The notes beneath the pieces were generated by a model. It was not told where the DNA came from. It saw nothing but the letters and a program-made list of their open reading frames with translations, and made no database searches. The position numbers and the translations under genes were made by a program. DNA of 64,000 nucleotides from NCBI GenBank assembly GCA_015066935.1, contig SVNK01000006.1, positions 1 through 64,000 on the forward strand, in the 5' to 3' direction. Shown one piece after another: positions 52,579-63,178 of the stretch. The stretch is from Ruminococcus sp. Lineage in GTDB: Bacteria; Bacillota; Clostridia; Oscillospirales; Ruminococcaceae. The first letter of the stretch is position 1; the number at the start of each line of letters is the position of its first letter.

Positions 52579-54474
52579 TTATTCTGCAGACGTTTCTTCA
52601 GTCGTATCAGCAGGAGAGTCGTTATCCTCAACGATAGAAGGATCGAGTTCGCCACGCATGATTTTTTCAAACTCTGCATTGTCGATCTTTTCAAACTTGA
52701 GAAGATACTTTGCAAGCAGATGAAGCTTGTCGATATTGGCTGAGAGGATATTCTGACAGTCGGTATAAGCTTTTTCGATGATGGACTTGATTTCCTCATC
52801 AATTTTAGCTGCAACAGCCTCACTGTAATTTCTTGTGTGACCGTAGTCCTTGCCGAGGAAGACCTCGTCGTTGTCAGAACCGTAAACGACAGTACCGAGA
52901 TTCTTTGAGAAACCGTACTTTGTAACCATGCTTCTTGCAGTGGAAGTAGCACGTTCAATGTCGTTGGAAGCGCCGGTACAGATGTCATCGAGGATGAGTT
53001 CTTCAGCAACACGACCGCCGAGAAGCATGATAATCTGTTCACGCATCTGATTCTTTGAAACGTGCTGATTATCGTTATCGGGACGAGTAACAGTAAGACC
53101 TGCCGCCATGCCACGCTGAATAATTGTAACCTGATGAACCTTATCCTGTGTGGGGAGGTTATAAGCTGCAACAGCATGACCTGCTTCGTGGTAAGCAGTA
53201 ACACGTCTGTCACGTTCTGTAACGATTCGTGATTTCTTTTCAGGACCTGCAATAACCTTCATTGTAGCTTCTTCGATGTCGGACTCAGTGATAGCCATTC
53301 TGTCGGAGCGAGCAGCAAGAAGAGCAGCTTCATTGAGGAGATTTTCGAGGTCTGCACCTGTAAAGCCCTGAGTTGTTTTAGCAATGATTTTAAGGTCAAC
53401 ATCGGGACCGAGAGGTTTGTTTTTAGCATGAACCTTAAGGATTTCTTCACGTCCCTTCACATCGGGGTAGCCGACAACAATCTGTCTGTCGAAGCGTCCG
53501 GGTCTGAGGAGAGCAGGGTCGAGAATATCACGACGGTTAGTAGCAGCGATAACGATAACACTTTCGTTGCCTGTAAAGCCGTCCATTTCAACGAGAAGCT
53601 GGTTGAGCGTCTGCTCACGTTCATCGTGACCGCCGCCGAGACCTGCACCTCTGTGACGACCTACAGCGTCGATTTCGTCGATAAAGATAATAGCGGGAGC
53701 GTGTTTTTTAGCCTGTTCAAAGAGGTCTCTTACACGTGATGCACCAACACCGACGAACATTTCAACGAAATCGGAACCTGAAATCGGGAAGAACGGACAG
53801 CCGGCCTCACCTGCAACAGCTCTTGCAAGGAGAGTTTTACCTGTACCGGGAGGTCCGAGGAGAAGAACACCCTTTGGAATTTTAGCACCGATATCCTTGT
53901 ATTTATTGGAATTTTTAAGGAAGTCGACGATTTCTTCAAGTTCACGCTTTTCCTCGTCGGCACCTGCAACATCCTTGAAGGTAGCCTTTCGGGCACTTGC
54001 CTGATTCTTGAGATTAGCTTTTCCGAAGGAGGAATACTTACCGCCTCCACCGTTTTGTTTCATCATGAAGAAGAGGATTCCGCATCCGAGGAGGACCGTA
54101 AGAATGACAGGAACAAGAGAATAAAGCCATGATCTGTCAACAATTTTATGGTAGTCCTGTTTAAGAGGGGCATCGGGATGTTTCTGATTGTATTCCTTAC
54201 GATAGTTTTCGGTATCCTGAAGGAAAATAGAAACATTGGGGACTTCGTATTTTTTCTTTGTATCTTCTCCGTTAAGCTGGTAGGTAAGTTCACCGGTACC
54301 GAGGTCAAGCTCATAATAAGAGACTTCATAGTTATCGAAGTGAGAAATTACTTCGGTATAATCGGCTTTATCACTGCTGCCGAGAAGTTTTGAGCTTACA
54401 AAGTAAATACAGAAGATAGCGATAAGACAGACAAGGAGGTAAGTAAAAACTCCTCTGTTCTTTTTGGGTGTCAA
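52579..54474 (-). CDS. ftsH: ATP-dependent zinc metalloprotease FtsH
   Basis: A membrane-anchored AAA+ protease for quality control and regulated proteolysis. The 631-residue protein has two helices (about 11-28 and 117-137), Walker A GPPGTGKT (207-214), the SRH region with [24 protein letters not shown] sequence, and the zinc site HEAGH (429-433). The start is TTG 54474, with GGAG eight bases before. It lies 19 bases after tilS; the hpt gene often found between tilS and ftsH is missing. Confidence 0.96.
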   Translation of the reverse strand: MTPKKNRGVFTYLLVCLIAIFCIYFVSSKLLGSSDKADYTEVISHFDNYEVSYYELDLGTGELTYQLNGEDTKKKYEVPNVSIFLQDTENYRKEYNQKHPDAPLKQDYHKIVDRSWLYSLVPVILTVLLGCGILFFMMKQNGGGGKYSSFGKANLKNQASARKATFKDVAGADEEKRELEEIVDFLKNSNKYKDIGAKIPKGVLLLGPPGTGKTLLARAVAGEAGCPFFPISGSDFVEMFVGVGASRVRDLFEQAKKHAPAIIFIDEIDAVGRHRGAGLGGGHDEREQTLNQLLVEMDGFTGNESVIVIAATNRRDILDPALLRPGRFDRQIVVGYPDVKGREEILKVHAKNKPLGPDVDLKIIAKTTQGFTGADLENLLNEAALLAARSDRMAITESDIEEATMKVIAGPEKKSRIVTERDRRVTAYHEAGHAVAAYNLPTQDKVHQVTIIQRGMAAGLTVTRPDNDNQHVSKNQMREQIIMLLGGRVAEELILDDICTGASNDIERATSTARSMVTKYGFSKNLGTVVYGSDNDEVFLGKDYGHTRNYSEAVAAKIDEEIKSIIEKAYTDCQNILSANIDKLHLLAKYLLKFEKIDNAEFEKIMRGELDPSIVEDNDSPADTTEETSAE

Positions 54475-54493
54475 AATATCAACTCCAGTTCAT

Positions 54494-55831
54494 TTATTTT
54501 ATTCCGACGGTAATTTTCAGCAATCTGTGTGAATTTTCGTCGGGCAGGACACGTTCTGCAATTCCGATATTTTCAGCAAAAACAGTTCCTGATTCATCCT
54601 CGATAAAATGAAGGGTATCTCTGGACTCAGGCGGAACATTCGCATTAATCAGCTTCTTGACAGATGATTCGAAATTTCTGTGCGGAAGTCTGATTTTATC
54701 GCCGAAAACGCGGTTTCGAAGAATAGCTCTTCCTATAATTTTATCATAATCGAGCAGGTAATATGTTGATTTTTTATGAACAGTTTCAAATTTCTTCAAA
54801 TTATCACAATCAATTAACTCACATCGCAGGACGATGCCGTTGAAGATGGAGTTATCTCCGATTCTGAGTTCACAGGAAAGAGGCTCGTGTTTATTTTTAC
54901 ACGGTATTTTTTTCAGTTGAAGATTATTATTATCTGCGATGAGGTAATAATCACCTGAAATATTGAGTTTGCCGCCTGTTGCGACAAGTTTGCAGGCGTC
55001 TGACAGTCGGGTGTAGGAGTAGGGGAGCGAATTGTCGGTCAGAAGCCTTGAAATACAGCGTTTTATGATTACATCGGGGTAGTCTGCTATATTGTAAAGC
55101 GTATTACCGCATCTGGATTTCCGGAAAGCGGAGTCGGTAAGTTCTTCAATGAGCGAATTCTCGTCTCTCAGAGCGGAAGCTGAACGCACAGTAGTCTCAA
55201 CGACGGAACAGTTGAGCTGTTTCATCAGAGGAATGATTTTGTGTCTGATTTTGTTTCTTGTATAATCGTCGGAGAGGTTGGAGCTGTCAGTCACGAAGCG
55301 TTGTCCTTCCGAAGCGAGAAAGTTCTCTATGCAGTCTCTTGTGACGGGAAGAAGGGGTCTTATGATATTGTCTCTGACAGGAGGAATACCTGCAAGACCT
55401 TTCAATGCAGAGCCTCGGACAAGGTTAAGGATTATTGTTTCGAGGTTATCGTCCGCATTGTGGGCGGTTGCAATTTTTTTCCCGACTGAGATTCTTTTAA
55501 AGGCATCATATCGCATTTTTCTTGCAGCTTCTTCTGTAGAAAGTGAATGTTCCTGAGCATAAGCAGCAACGTCGCACGCAACCGCAGTAAATGGAATATC
55601 GAGTTTTTTGCACAATTCTCTGCAAAAGGCCTCGTCACGGTCACTTTCATCACCTCTGAGACAGTGATTGATATGAAGAGCTTCAACTGTAATGCCGAAT
55701 TTCTCACGCAGTCTGCAAAGAACAAGCAGCAGAAAAGTACTGTCCGCACCGCCGGAGAGACCGCATATAACACAGTCACCGTGAGAGAGCATATTATTTT
55801 CGGTAATAAAGCTGCTGATTGTGTCAATCAT
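54494..55831 (-). CDS. tilS: tRNA(Ile)-lysidine synthase
   Basis: Converts C34 of tRNA(Ile)(CAU) to lysidine, so it reads AUA. The 445-residue protein has the PP-loop SGGADS (26-31), the HINHCLRGDES segment, and the C-terminal TilS domains. The start chosen is ATG 55831, overlapping the dnaB stop (ATGA); the open frame further upstream lies within dnaB. Confidence 0.95.
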   Translation of the reverse strand: MIDTISSFITENNMLSHGDCVICGLSGGADSTFLLLVLCRLREKFGITVEALHINHCLRGDESDRDEAFCRELCKKLDIPFTAVACDVAAYAQEHSLSTEEAARKMRYDAFKRISVGKKIATAHNADDNLETIILNLVRGSALKGLAGIPPVRDNIIRPLLPVTRDCIENFLASEGQRFVTDSSNLSDDYTRNKIRHKIIPLMKQLNCSVVETTVRSASALRDENSLIEELTDSAFRKSRCGNTLYNIADYPDVIIKRCISRLLTDNSLPYSYTRLSDACKLVATGGKLNISGDYYLIADNNNLQLKKIPCKNKHEPLSCELRIGDNSIFNGIVLRCELIDCDNLKKFETVHKKSTYYLLDYDKIIGRAILRNRVFGDKIRLPHRNFESSVKKLINANVPPESRDTLHFIEDESGTVFAENIGIAERVLPDENSHRLLKITVGIK

Positions 55832-57186
55832 TGTATACTCTCCGGAGGTTCGTCGTTTTCGGGGTTGGAGAATCTGGTATATTTTCCGTCCCAGACAAGT
55901 TTTACAGTACCTGTTTCGCCGTGACGATTTTTGGCGACGATACATTCAGCGATACTGCGTGGTGTTTTTTCTCTGCTGTAGTACGATTCATTGTATAGGA
56001 AAAGAACGATGTCGGCATCCTGCTCAATAGAACCCGATTCACGAAGGTCTGAAAGCATGGGACGCTTGTCCGTACGGTTTTCAACGGCACGTGAAAGCTG
56101 TGAAAGAAGAATAACGGGAACATTCAGTTCCTTCGCCATAACTTTGATTTGTCGGGTAATCTCGGAAATTACCACAACTCTGTTATCGGATTTTGAAGAT
56201 GAATCCATAAGCTGGAGGTAGTCGATTATAACAAGACCGAGATTCTTCACACGTCTGAGTTTCGCTTTCATTTGCTGGACTGTCATGCTTGCTGTATCGT
56301 CGATATAAAGAGGCAGAGTGCTGAGATAGCCGGCACTTGTAGCGAGCTTGACCCAGTCCTCGGCAGAAATTCTTCCGCTTCTGAGGGCGTTGGATTCGAC
56401 GAGTGATTCAGTTGAAAGAATACGGGTAGCGAGCTGGTCGCTGGACATTTCGAGGTTGAATGTCACGACGTCCTTCTGAGCACGTCTTGCCACGTTTGTA
56501 GCGATATTCATTGCAAACGAAGTTTTACCCATACCGGGACGTGCAGCAATAATAATGAGGTCGGATTTATTAAGACCGGAAGTAATCGTATCGAGCAGAG
56601 CAAAACCTGTACGTGCACCGATATACTTTTCCTTATCGGGACCGGCAATCTTACCGATTCTGTCATAAGCCTCATTGATAGCGATTTTCAGGGGAGTAAG
56701 TCCCTGAACGTCACGCCCCTGACGAATATCATAGATTTTCTGTTCGGCAGCGTCAAGAAGAAGCTGTGAATCGTGTTCACCGGACTGAATATCTTCAAGG
56801 ATGGTCCGTGCTGCGTGACCGAGACTTCTGATAAGATATTTGTCTGCAACGATTTTGCAGTAGCTTTCGATATTTGCGGTAGAGGGAAGTGTATTGGCAA
56901 TTTCGGCAAGATAACGCTTGCCCTCCATATTGCTTTCGAAAATGTGCTGTTTTTCTGCTTCATTGAGAACAGTGATGATGTCGATTGGAGCACCCGTTGA
57001 AAACATTGTAAGGATGATGGAAAAAATAGCCTTGTGGTTGTCATTGTAGAAGTATTCGGGCTTGATTTTTTCCACTACAAGCGGCAGTACAGCGGGGTCA
57101 GCCAGAACAGCACCGATAACTGACTGCTCGGCTTCGATACTGTGGGGCAGTTCTCTTGACGAGATGATTAAGTTATTGTCTTCCAT
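55828..57186 (-). CDS. dnaB: Replicative DNA helicase DnaB
   Basis: The hexameric fork helicase. The 452-residue protein has the N-terminal primase-interacting domain (SIEAEQSVIGAVL), a linker, and the RecA-like motor with Walker A ARPGMGKT (215-222) and LVIIDYLQLM. It follows rplI by 9 bases; the gdpP-rplI-dnaB order is standard in Firmicutes. No intein is seen. Confidence 0.97.
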   Translation of the reverse strand: MEDNNLIISSRELPHSIEAEQSVIGAVLADPAVLPLVVEKIKPEYFYNDNHKAIFSIILTMFSTGAPIDIITVLNEAEKQHIFESNMEGKRYLAEIANTLPSTANIESYCKIVADKYLIRSLGHAARTILEDIQSGEHDSQLLLDAAEQKIYDIRQGRDVQGLTPLKIAINEAYDRIGKIAGPDKEKYIGARTGFALLDTITSGLNKSDLIIIAARPGMGKTSFAMNIATNVARRAQKDVVTFNLEMSSDQLATRILSTESLVESNALRSGRISAEDWVKLATSAGYLSTLPLYIDDTASMTVQQMKAKLRRVKNLGLVIIDYLQLMDSSSKSDNRVVVISEITRQIKVMAKELNVPVILLSQLSRAVENRTDKRPMLSDLRESGSIEQDADIVLFLYNESYYSREKTPRSIAECIVAKNRHGETGTVKLVWDGKYTRFSNPENDEPPESIQ

Positions 57187-57195
57187 TTTAATTTA

Positions 57196-57642
57196 TCAGC
57201 CCTCAACAACTTCGACATCAATTTTTTCTGCAATGCCTGTGTAGAGCTTGATTGTAGCATTGTATGAGCCGAAGTTCTTGATGTCGCCGCTGAGTACGAC
57301 CTTTTTCTTGTCGATACATATACCGAGCTGAGCATTTACAGCTTCGGCAACACTTGCAGCAGTTACAGAACCGAAAAGCTTTCCGTTAGAACCGGCTTTA
57401 GCAGCGATAGTAATCTTCTTGTCCTTGAGTTTTGCAGCAGCTTCCTTAGCAGCCTGAACTTCCTGATCAATCTTGTACTGAGCAGATGACTGCTGTCCTG
57501 AGAGGAGACTCATATTCTTTGCATTTGCCTCAACGGCATAACCCTTGGGAAAGAGCATATTTCTTGCATAACCGTCAGCGACGTTCTTTACTTCACCTTT
57601 TTTTCCTGAGCCTTTAACGTCCTGTAAAAAAATAACTTTCAT
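57196..57642 (-). CDS. rplI: 50S ribosomal protein L9
   Basis: A 148-residue L9: the N-terminal domain starts [21 protein letters not shown], followed by the long connecting helix (about 40-75) and a C-terminal RNA-binding domain. Codon use is biased as for ribosomal proteins. An AAAGGCTGA ribosome site is before the ATG. Confidence 0.98.
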   Translation of the reverse strand: MKVIFLQDVKGSGKKGEVKNVADGYARNMLFPKGYAVEANAKNMSLLSGQQSSAQYKIDQEVQAAKEAAAKLKDKKITIAAKAGSNGKLFGSVTAASVAEAVNAQLGICIDKKKVVLSGDIKNFGSYNATIKLYTGIAEKIDVEVVEG

Positions 57643-57670
57643 TTAAATCAGCCTTTCTGTGTATATGTAT

Positions 57671-59638
57671 TCAGTTATTGTTTCTGAAATCATCAATTGC
57701 GAGTATAAGAGATTTGACAGCTTCCTGAACGGAAACGTTGTCAATCTGAGTGGCAGCCATTGTCTGGTGACCGCCGCCGCCGAGCTGCTCCATAACAATC
57801 TGGACATTCATTGCACCGAGCGAGCGTGCGGAAATATTGACAGTACTGCCTGTTTTGTAGAGTACAAATGAAGCGTCAACATCAGTGATATTGAGGAGTT
57901 CATCAGCAGCCTGCGGAGCGATAAGACGTAAATCGTCGGATTTGAAATCGGCTGCGGCAATAGCACATTTTCTGTGAATTTTAGCAGAAGCGACGATTTG
58001 TGAACGACGTCTGTAAGATTCGATGGAACTTGAAAAAAGTCCTTTGACCGTAACTGTATCGGCACCGAGTTTTTTCAGATATGCAGCAGCTTCGAATGTT
58101 CTTACGCCTGTACGCATTATGAAATTTTTTGTATCGAGCATGATACCTGCGAGCAGAGCGTTGGCAAGGAAGCTTGGGAAATGCTCATCCTTATCGAAAC
58201 GCAGGTACTGAATGAGTTCGGAAACCATTTCGGAAGCAGACGACGCATATGGTTCATGGTGGAAAATAACAGCGTCATCAATAAAGTTGACATTCTTTCG
58301 GTGGTGGTCGATAACGACAACAGATCCTGCCCTTTCGTAGAGTCTGAAGCTTTCAAGGAAGTCCTTATTATGTGTATCTACGATAATAAGGAGATCATTT
58401 TCGCTTATAGAGTCCTCAGCCTCTGAAACGGGAATAAAGTATTGTGAATCGGCTTGTTCTTCAACAGCTTCGATGAGGTTAACGGCGAGATTCTTATCAC
58501 GGTTAACAGCAATAAGAGCATTCTTTCCGAGCATTTTTACAGCTCCGGCGATACCGCATGAAGCACCGACAGAATCGAGGTCACCGAATCTGTGACCGAT
58601 GATGTAGACATTGTTGGATTTTTCGACAAGGTCCTGAAGAGCGTTTGCGATAATTCTTGTTTTGGCAAGGGAACGTTTTTCAACACCTTTCGAAACGCCT
58701 CCGAAGAAGCGATAACCGTTTTCGGTTTTCACAACAGCCTGATCTCCGCCGCGTCCGAGAGCCATATCAAGGCACTGGTTTGCTATTTTTTCACTTTCTG
58801 CGAGTGTAGCTGCACCGCTTCCGACACCTATAGAGAATGTCAGCTGGTAATTTCCTGCAATTTTGATATTACGTGCGGCATCGAGAATATTGAATTTCTC
58901 CTTGACAATTTCCTCTATATGTCTGTTTTCGATGATGGCATAGAAGGAGTTGGACGAGGTTTTCTTGATGAAACCGTTTGTACTGCTCATAAAGTTCTCG
59001 ATGAGCTTCTCGGTTTCGACAGAAGCCTGAGCCTTTTCACTTTCCTTAGCATTCTGCATAATGTCGTCATAATTGTCAATAGTGATGATCACGACGTTTG
59101 GATGGGAATCGTCGGAAAGCTTTTTGAGTTTGTAGTAATTGGTATTATCCTGAAAGTAGAGTATGAGGAATGAAACCTCGTCCTTATCGAATTTTTCAGC
59201 TGAAACGTTGTAGATGCAGCCGTTGATGCTGCAAGTGGCATAGCCGTTGGAATTCATTGATGAAAAATCAAGCTTTATGAATTCTTCGCAGCTGAGACCG
59301 TATGCATCCTGACCAAGACTTATTTTCTCGGAAAAAATATTGTTGTACCATACGATACTTTTGTTGCTGTCAATTACGGCAACAGGTTCCGGGAGCGACA
59401 CCATGAATTCCGCTGCGGAGCTTTCAAGGTGAGTATTCATTTTTGAAAAATGTCTCATGGAGCTTCCGGAGTAAATGGCAAAAACAATAATACAGGTGAT
59501 TATCAGTACGAAGGCGGGTATAGTAAAAGCAAGCCCCGTGCTGTAATCCTGACGGCTTAGCAAAAATGCAATAGCAGCGGTATCGGCAAAGAGAAGAAGG
59601 TGCAGGATGATGAGCAGTGCGGGGAATTTATTCTTCAT
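57671..59638 (-). CDS. gdpP: c-di-AMP phosphodiesterase GdpP
   Basis: Degrades cyclic di-AMP to pApA. The 655-residue protein has two N-terminal helices, a PAS domain (about 70-160), a degenerate GGDEF domain (about 165-300), and the DHH/DHHA1 unit: GHRFGDLDSVG, DTHNKDF, IDHHRKN with the metal-binding triad, and GGGGHQTMAAT. The start is ATG 59638, eight bases after GGAG; a second ATG at 59656 has no ribosome site. Confidence 0.95.
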   Translation of the reverse strand: MKNKFPALLIILHLLLFADTAAIAFLLSRQDYSTGLAFTIPAFVLIITCIIVFAIYSGSSMRHFSKMNTHLESSAAEFMVSLPEPVAVIDSNKSIVWYNNIFSEKISLGQDAYGLSCEEFIKLDFSSMNSNGYATCSINGCIYNVSAEKFDKDEVSFLILYFQDNTNYYKLKKLSDDSHPNVVIITIDNYDDIMQNAKESEKAQASVETEKLIENFMSSTNGFIKKTSSNSFYAIIENRHIEEIVKEKFNILDAARNIKIAGNYQLTFSIGVGSGAATLAESEKIANQCLDMALGRGGDQAVVKTENGYRFFGGVSKGVEKRSLAKTRIIANALQDLVEKSNNVYIIGHRFGDLDSVGASCGIAGAVKMLGKNALIAVNRDKNLAVNLIEAVEEQADSQYFIPVSEAEDSISENDLLIIVDTHNKDFLESFRLYERAGSVVVIDHHRKNVNFIDDAVIFHHEPYASSASEMVSELIQYLRFDKDEHFPSFLANALLAGIMLDTKNFIMRTGVRTFEAAAYLKKLGADTVTVKGLFSSSIESYRRRSQIVASAKIHRKCAIAAADFKSDDLRLIAPQAADELLNITDVDASFVLYKTGSTVNISARSLGAMNVQIVMEQLGGGGHQTMAATQIDNVSVQEAVKSLILAIDDFRNNN

Positions 59639-59674
59639 AACAGCAGCTCCTTTCATTAGAGCTTAAACATAATA

Positions 59675-61495
59675 TTATGTCTCCATTATAATGGGAAGTA
59701 TCATGGGACTGCGCTTGGTTTTCTGATAGATGTAATCGGAAAGGGCGTCACGCATTTTACCCTTGAGGGTATTCCATTCTCTCATCTCTGCGTATGAACA
59801 TGAAGAAAGCGTATCATTAAGAAGAGTTCTTGCTTCGTCCATAAGTTCCTCAGATTCTCTGACATAAACGAAGCCGCGTGAAATGATGTCGGGACCGGCG
59901 ACTATTTCGTTAGTAGCACGTTCAATGCCGATAACGATAATGATAAGACCGTCCTGAGCAAGATGTTTTCTGTCTCTGAGGACAATTGAACCAACATCAC
60001 CGACTCCGAGACCGTCAACGAGTACTCTTCCTGACGGTACCTGAGAAACAACGCTCATTCTGTTTCCGTCGGATTCGATTACATTGCCGATTTCTGCAAT
60101 GACGATATTTTCAGAAGGTATACCCATCTGGAGAGCGAGTGACGCATGTTTTTTCAGATGTTTGTATTCACCGTGAACGGGAATGAAGAACTTGGGCTTG
60201 GTAAGAGCGAGCATCAGTTTCAGTTCTTCCTGACAGGCGTGACCGGAAACATGAACCTCGTACATTGCCTCATAGACAACCTCAGCACCTGATTTCATAA
60301 GTTCATTCACAACACGTGTAACGAACTTTTCATTGCCGGGGATAGGTGTAGCAGAGATAATGATAAAGTCCATAGGAGTGATATTGACCTTTTTATGGTC
60401 ATTCATCGCCATTCTTGTCAGAGCTGACATAGGTTCTCCCTGACTGCCTGTAGTTATGAGGACAATACGTTCATTTTCGTAGCGGTTCATCATTTCGATG
60501 TCGATGATGACACCTGAAGGAACATCAAGGTAACCGAGGTCAATGGCAGTATTGATGACATTAATCATACTGCGTCCGAAAACAGCAACCTTACGTCCGT
60601 AACGGACAGCGCAGTTGATAATCTGCTGAACACGGTGGATATTTGATGAGAAGGTAGCAATGATAATACGTTTGCCTTCACCCATTTTGAAAAGTTTGTC
60701 GAATGATTCGCCGACAGTTCTTTCGGAATGAGTATAACCTGGGCGCTCAGCATTGGTGGAGTCTGCCATAAGAGCAAGAACTCCACGGTTTCCAAGCTCA
60801 CCGAAACGTGCAAGGTCGATAATATTACCGTCGATAGGCGAGTAATCTACCTTGAAATCGCCTGTATGGACGATAATTCCGGCAGGTGTATGGATAGCCA
60901 TACCGACAGCGTCGGGAATGGAGTGGTTGACCTTAATGAATTCAACAGCCATGCATCCCATCTTGACAGTACGTTTTGGTTCAACGACAGTAAGTGTAAC
61001 CTTGCCGTAGAGTCCCTGTTCTTTGAGTTTGCCTTCAATCAGACCGATTGTAAGTCTTGTGGCATAGACGGGAACATTTATTTTCTTAAGGAAATACGCA
61101 AGACCGCCGATATGGTCCTCATGACCGTGAGTGATTACGATACCACGAAGCTTATCACGGTTACGTTCAACATAAGTAAAATCGGGAATGACAATATCAA
61201 CGCCCGGCATATCGGCGTCAGGGAAAGCAAGACCGCAGTCAAGAATGAACATATCATTTGAACATTCAAATACGGTCATATTCTTACCGATTTCGTTAAG
61301 ACCGCCAAGTGGGATAATTTTAACGGGAGTACGTTTAATTTCACGTGTTCTGCTGCCACGGGTTTCAGCAGCGGGAACGTCGTTATTCTGATTATCGGTA
61401 TAATCTTCGGTATTCTTTTTCTTATAGTACTTTTTTGGAGCATAAGAAGCGGTACTGCGTTTTGTTCTGGGAGATTTGTATTCTTTTTCGTTCAC
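59675..61495 (-). CDS. rnj: Ribonuclease J
   Basis: The 5'-exo/endoribonuclease central to mRNA decay and rRNA maturation in Firmicutes. The 606-residue protein has a basic, low-complexity N-terminal extension (about 1-55), the beta-lactamase motif THGHEDH (122-128), a beta-CASP domain and the C-terminal domain with SGHACQEEL. The start chosen is GTG 61495 (AGAGAGGT six bases upstream); the frame is open to 61756, but that part lies in the untranslated leader. A perfect 14-bp palindrome (59667-59680) spans the stop codon. Confidence 0.93.
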   Translation of the reverse strand: MNEKEYKSPRTKRSTASYAPKKYYKKKNTEDYTDNQNNDVPAAETRGSRTREIKRTPVKIIPLGGLNEIGKNMTVFECSNDMFILDCGLAFPDADMPGVDIVIPDFTYVERNRDKLRGIVITHGHEDHIGGLAYFLKKINVPVYATRLTIGLIEGKLKEQGLYGKVTLTVVEPKRTVKMGCMAVEFIKVNHSIPDAVGMAIHTPAGIIVHTGDFKVDYSPIDGNIIDLARFGELGNRGVLALMADSTNAERPGYTHSERTVGESFDKLFKMGEGKRIIIATFSSNIHRVQQIINCAVRYGRKVAVFGRSMINVINTAIDLGYLDVPSGVIIDIEMMNRYENERIVLITTGSQGEPMSALTRMAMNDHKKVNITPMDFIIISATPIPGNEKFVTRVVNELMKSGAEVVYEAMYEVHVSGHACQEELKLMLALTKPKFFIPVHGEYKHLKKHASLALQMGIPSENIVIAEIGNVIESDGNRMSVVSQVPSGRVLVDGLGVGDVGSIVLRDRKHLAQDGLIIIVIGIERATNEIVAGPDIISRGFVYVRESEELMDEARTLLNDTLSSCSYAEMREWNTLKGKMRDALSDYIYQKTKRSPMILPIIMET

Positions 61496-61906
61496 TTTAT
61501 TACCTCTCTTCTGGTGATTCAGGATTATGAATATATTTCTCATTGATAAAGATACGGAATATGAATGAGTGATTGAAAGTATGTCTGATAATCCTGATAT
61601 GATGCTTGGACCTGTAAAAAACAGGTAAGTCGGCTCAGATAATGAAGCAGAGCCTGTGGTTAATGTATAATGTTCCGTACAGATATAGGACATATTCTGA
61701 GTCTGAAACAGTGGGTTCAGGGAAATCATTGTCCGTAAGTGAATATTAAGCAGCAACAGTGCAAAAAGTATCTGAACGGAGAGTGGCAGTCCATTGGGAC
61801 CGCATTAATATTTTAAAGACGTTCACCGTCAATAAAGTCATATGATTTTGCTTCACAGCGTAACGGATCGGCTGTGAAGCAAAAGGCAAGAACATATAGT
61901 TACACA
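61496..61906 (-). promoter_or_regulatory. Long structured 5' leader of the RNase J gene
   Basis: From the promoter at 61913-61941 to the GTG at 61495 lie about 410 transcribed bases. Hairpins seen on the minus strand: a perfect 14-bp stem (61846-61859/61871-61884, 11-base loop) near the 5' end; GGCTC/GAGCC around 61632-61655; and ACCTGT-TTTTT-ACAGGT (61610-61626). No known riboswitch is recognised. A length and position like this recall the RNase E leader that allows autoregulation. Confidence 0.65.
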
Positions 61907-61912
61907 TTTATA

Positions 61913-61941
61913 ATTATAGCGGAATTCTGATAATGTGTCAA
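61913..61941 (-). promoter_or_regulatory. Consensus promoter of rnj
   Basis: On the minus strand a perfect TTGACA (61941-61936), a 17-base spacer and a perfect TATAAT (61918-61913). This is the strongest promoter in the window by consensus. Confidence 0.85.
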
Positions 61942-62033
61942 TAGAAAAACGGTAAACTTTCCAATATTAGTCAGAATAAATAGTTTTGAATGTTTTACGG
62001 TTCAGAACTTTTATTAAGAGGGATTAGGACAGA

Positions 62034-63128
62034 TTAAATATCGGAATTGTTTTTACCGAGACGAGTAAGTTTGTCTGTCCAGTCTGAGCATATTTCCGAC
62101 GCAGTTTCTGCGGAGCAGGCCTGTGAAAGAAGGGAAAGACGGCTTCTTCCGCTTTTTTTTATAATTATTCTTCCGCCGTGTTCGGCAATAATCTTATTGA
62201 CAGGCATTTCATCATTAAAAGTGACTGTAATATCACGTCGCACGGCTGCAAGTTCGGGGAGCGACCTTACTGCCGAGAACAGCTTTTCCTTATCGGCGGA
62301 CAGCATCACACACATGAATAATGGGTCTGAGAGAAATCTTTGTGACACTGCTGCGTCGGGGATTTTCCCCTCGAAAGAAAAACGACGGATATTCAGTCCT
62401 GACATATCGGCAGCAAAATGCAGGTCGTCGGGCAGCCATACAACCTGTCCTGATTCAGAGAGAAGGGAGCTGTATGCAAGAATCAGCTTTTCACACGATA
62501 TAAAACCTTCGGTAGAGGAATAGGCGTTCACACGCTGACCGTTATCTGAAACCTGAAAAATAAGAGAGTCGTCCTCTCTGCGGAAAAACTCTTCCCATAG
62601 CTTTCTTACAGACTCATTTCCGCAGCTTACACCTGCGGAGAAAGGGAGAGGTTTATCAGTGCAAGACTCTTTAATGCTCTTTATATAGATGTCTCTGAAG
62701 GAAGTGACAGCGTCAATTCTTCCCTTTTTTACAGCGCCAAGTGCGGGAGAACCCAGCATAATACGTTCGAGTGCCGAATCGTTAAGAAGAAAACCATTTT
62801 TGTCAAAGAAATAGATTTTCAGTGTATCTTTTCCGGAGACATAGATTCCACATTCAGCGGACGTTTTGTGCAGGCTGAATTTGAATGACTGAAGGTCTGT
62901 ATTTTCACACAGGCAGACGTCCTTACCCGATTCCGCAATACCACTGCTCATGGAGTGAAGAAAGCGGTTATGGGAAAATCCATCACATCCAAGACTGCAT
63001 CTTCCGTAGATATTTGAAATGATTCTGCCCAGACTCACTGCCTCGGTTGTACCTATATTAACGTCGGGGAGAGTTTCACAATATCCGTCACGAAAGCTGA
63101 AATAATTATTTTCACCGATATAGCTCAT
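62034..63128 (-). CDS. Phosphohexomutase-like protein with all active-site loops lost
   Basis: A 364-residue cytoplasmic protein (families are normally about 440-500). It aligns by eye with alpha-D-phosphohexomutases: LGCDGFSHNRFLHSMSSGIAESG corresponds to the GRDTR region, IYFFDKNGFLLN to the domain 1 end, SLLSESGQVV to domain 3. But the phosphoserine loop TASHNP reads SGKDTLK (98-104), the magnesium loop DGDADR reads SDNGQR (194-199), and the phosphate loop RPSGTEP reads KKSGRSR (324-330). It is probably a non-catalytic relative; its role is unknown. ATG 63128 has AGGAGG at 7 bases. It follows the symporter by 50 bases. Confidence 0.65.
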   Translation of the reverse strand: MSYIGENNYFSFRDGYCETLPDVNIGTTEAVSLGRIISNIYGRCSLGCDGFSHNRFLHSMSSGIAESGKDVCLCENTDLQSFKFSLHKTSAECGIYVSGKDTLKIYFFDKNGFLLNDSALERIMLGSPALGAVKKGRIDAVTSFRDIYIKSIKESCTDKPLPFSAGVSCGNESVRKLWEEFFRREDDSLIFQVSDNGQRVNAYSSTEGFISCEKLILAYSSLLSESGQVVWLPDDLHFAADMSGLNIRRFSFEGKIPDAAVSQRFLSDPLFMCVMLSADKEKLFSAVRSLPELAAVRRDITVTFNDEMPVNKIIAEHGGRIIIKKSGRSRLSLLSQACSAETASEICSDWTDKLTRLGKNNSDI

Positions 63129-63178
63129 AGAAGAACCTCCTTTATCTGTGAAAATATTATTGAGCAAATTCGGTCGAG

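Noticed and set aside
61496..61756. N-terminal extension of RNase J (87 more codons in frame)
   Set aside because: Composition is unlike the protein, no ribosome site is near 61756, and AGAGAGGT before GTG 61495 fits the family start.
61746..61805. Possible 19-residue leader peptide in the rnj leader (minus strand)
   Set aside because: There is an ATG and a stop but no Shine-Dalgarno and no run of regulatory codons.
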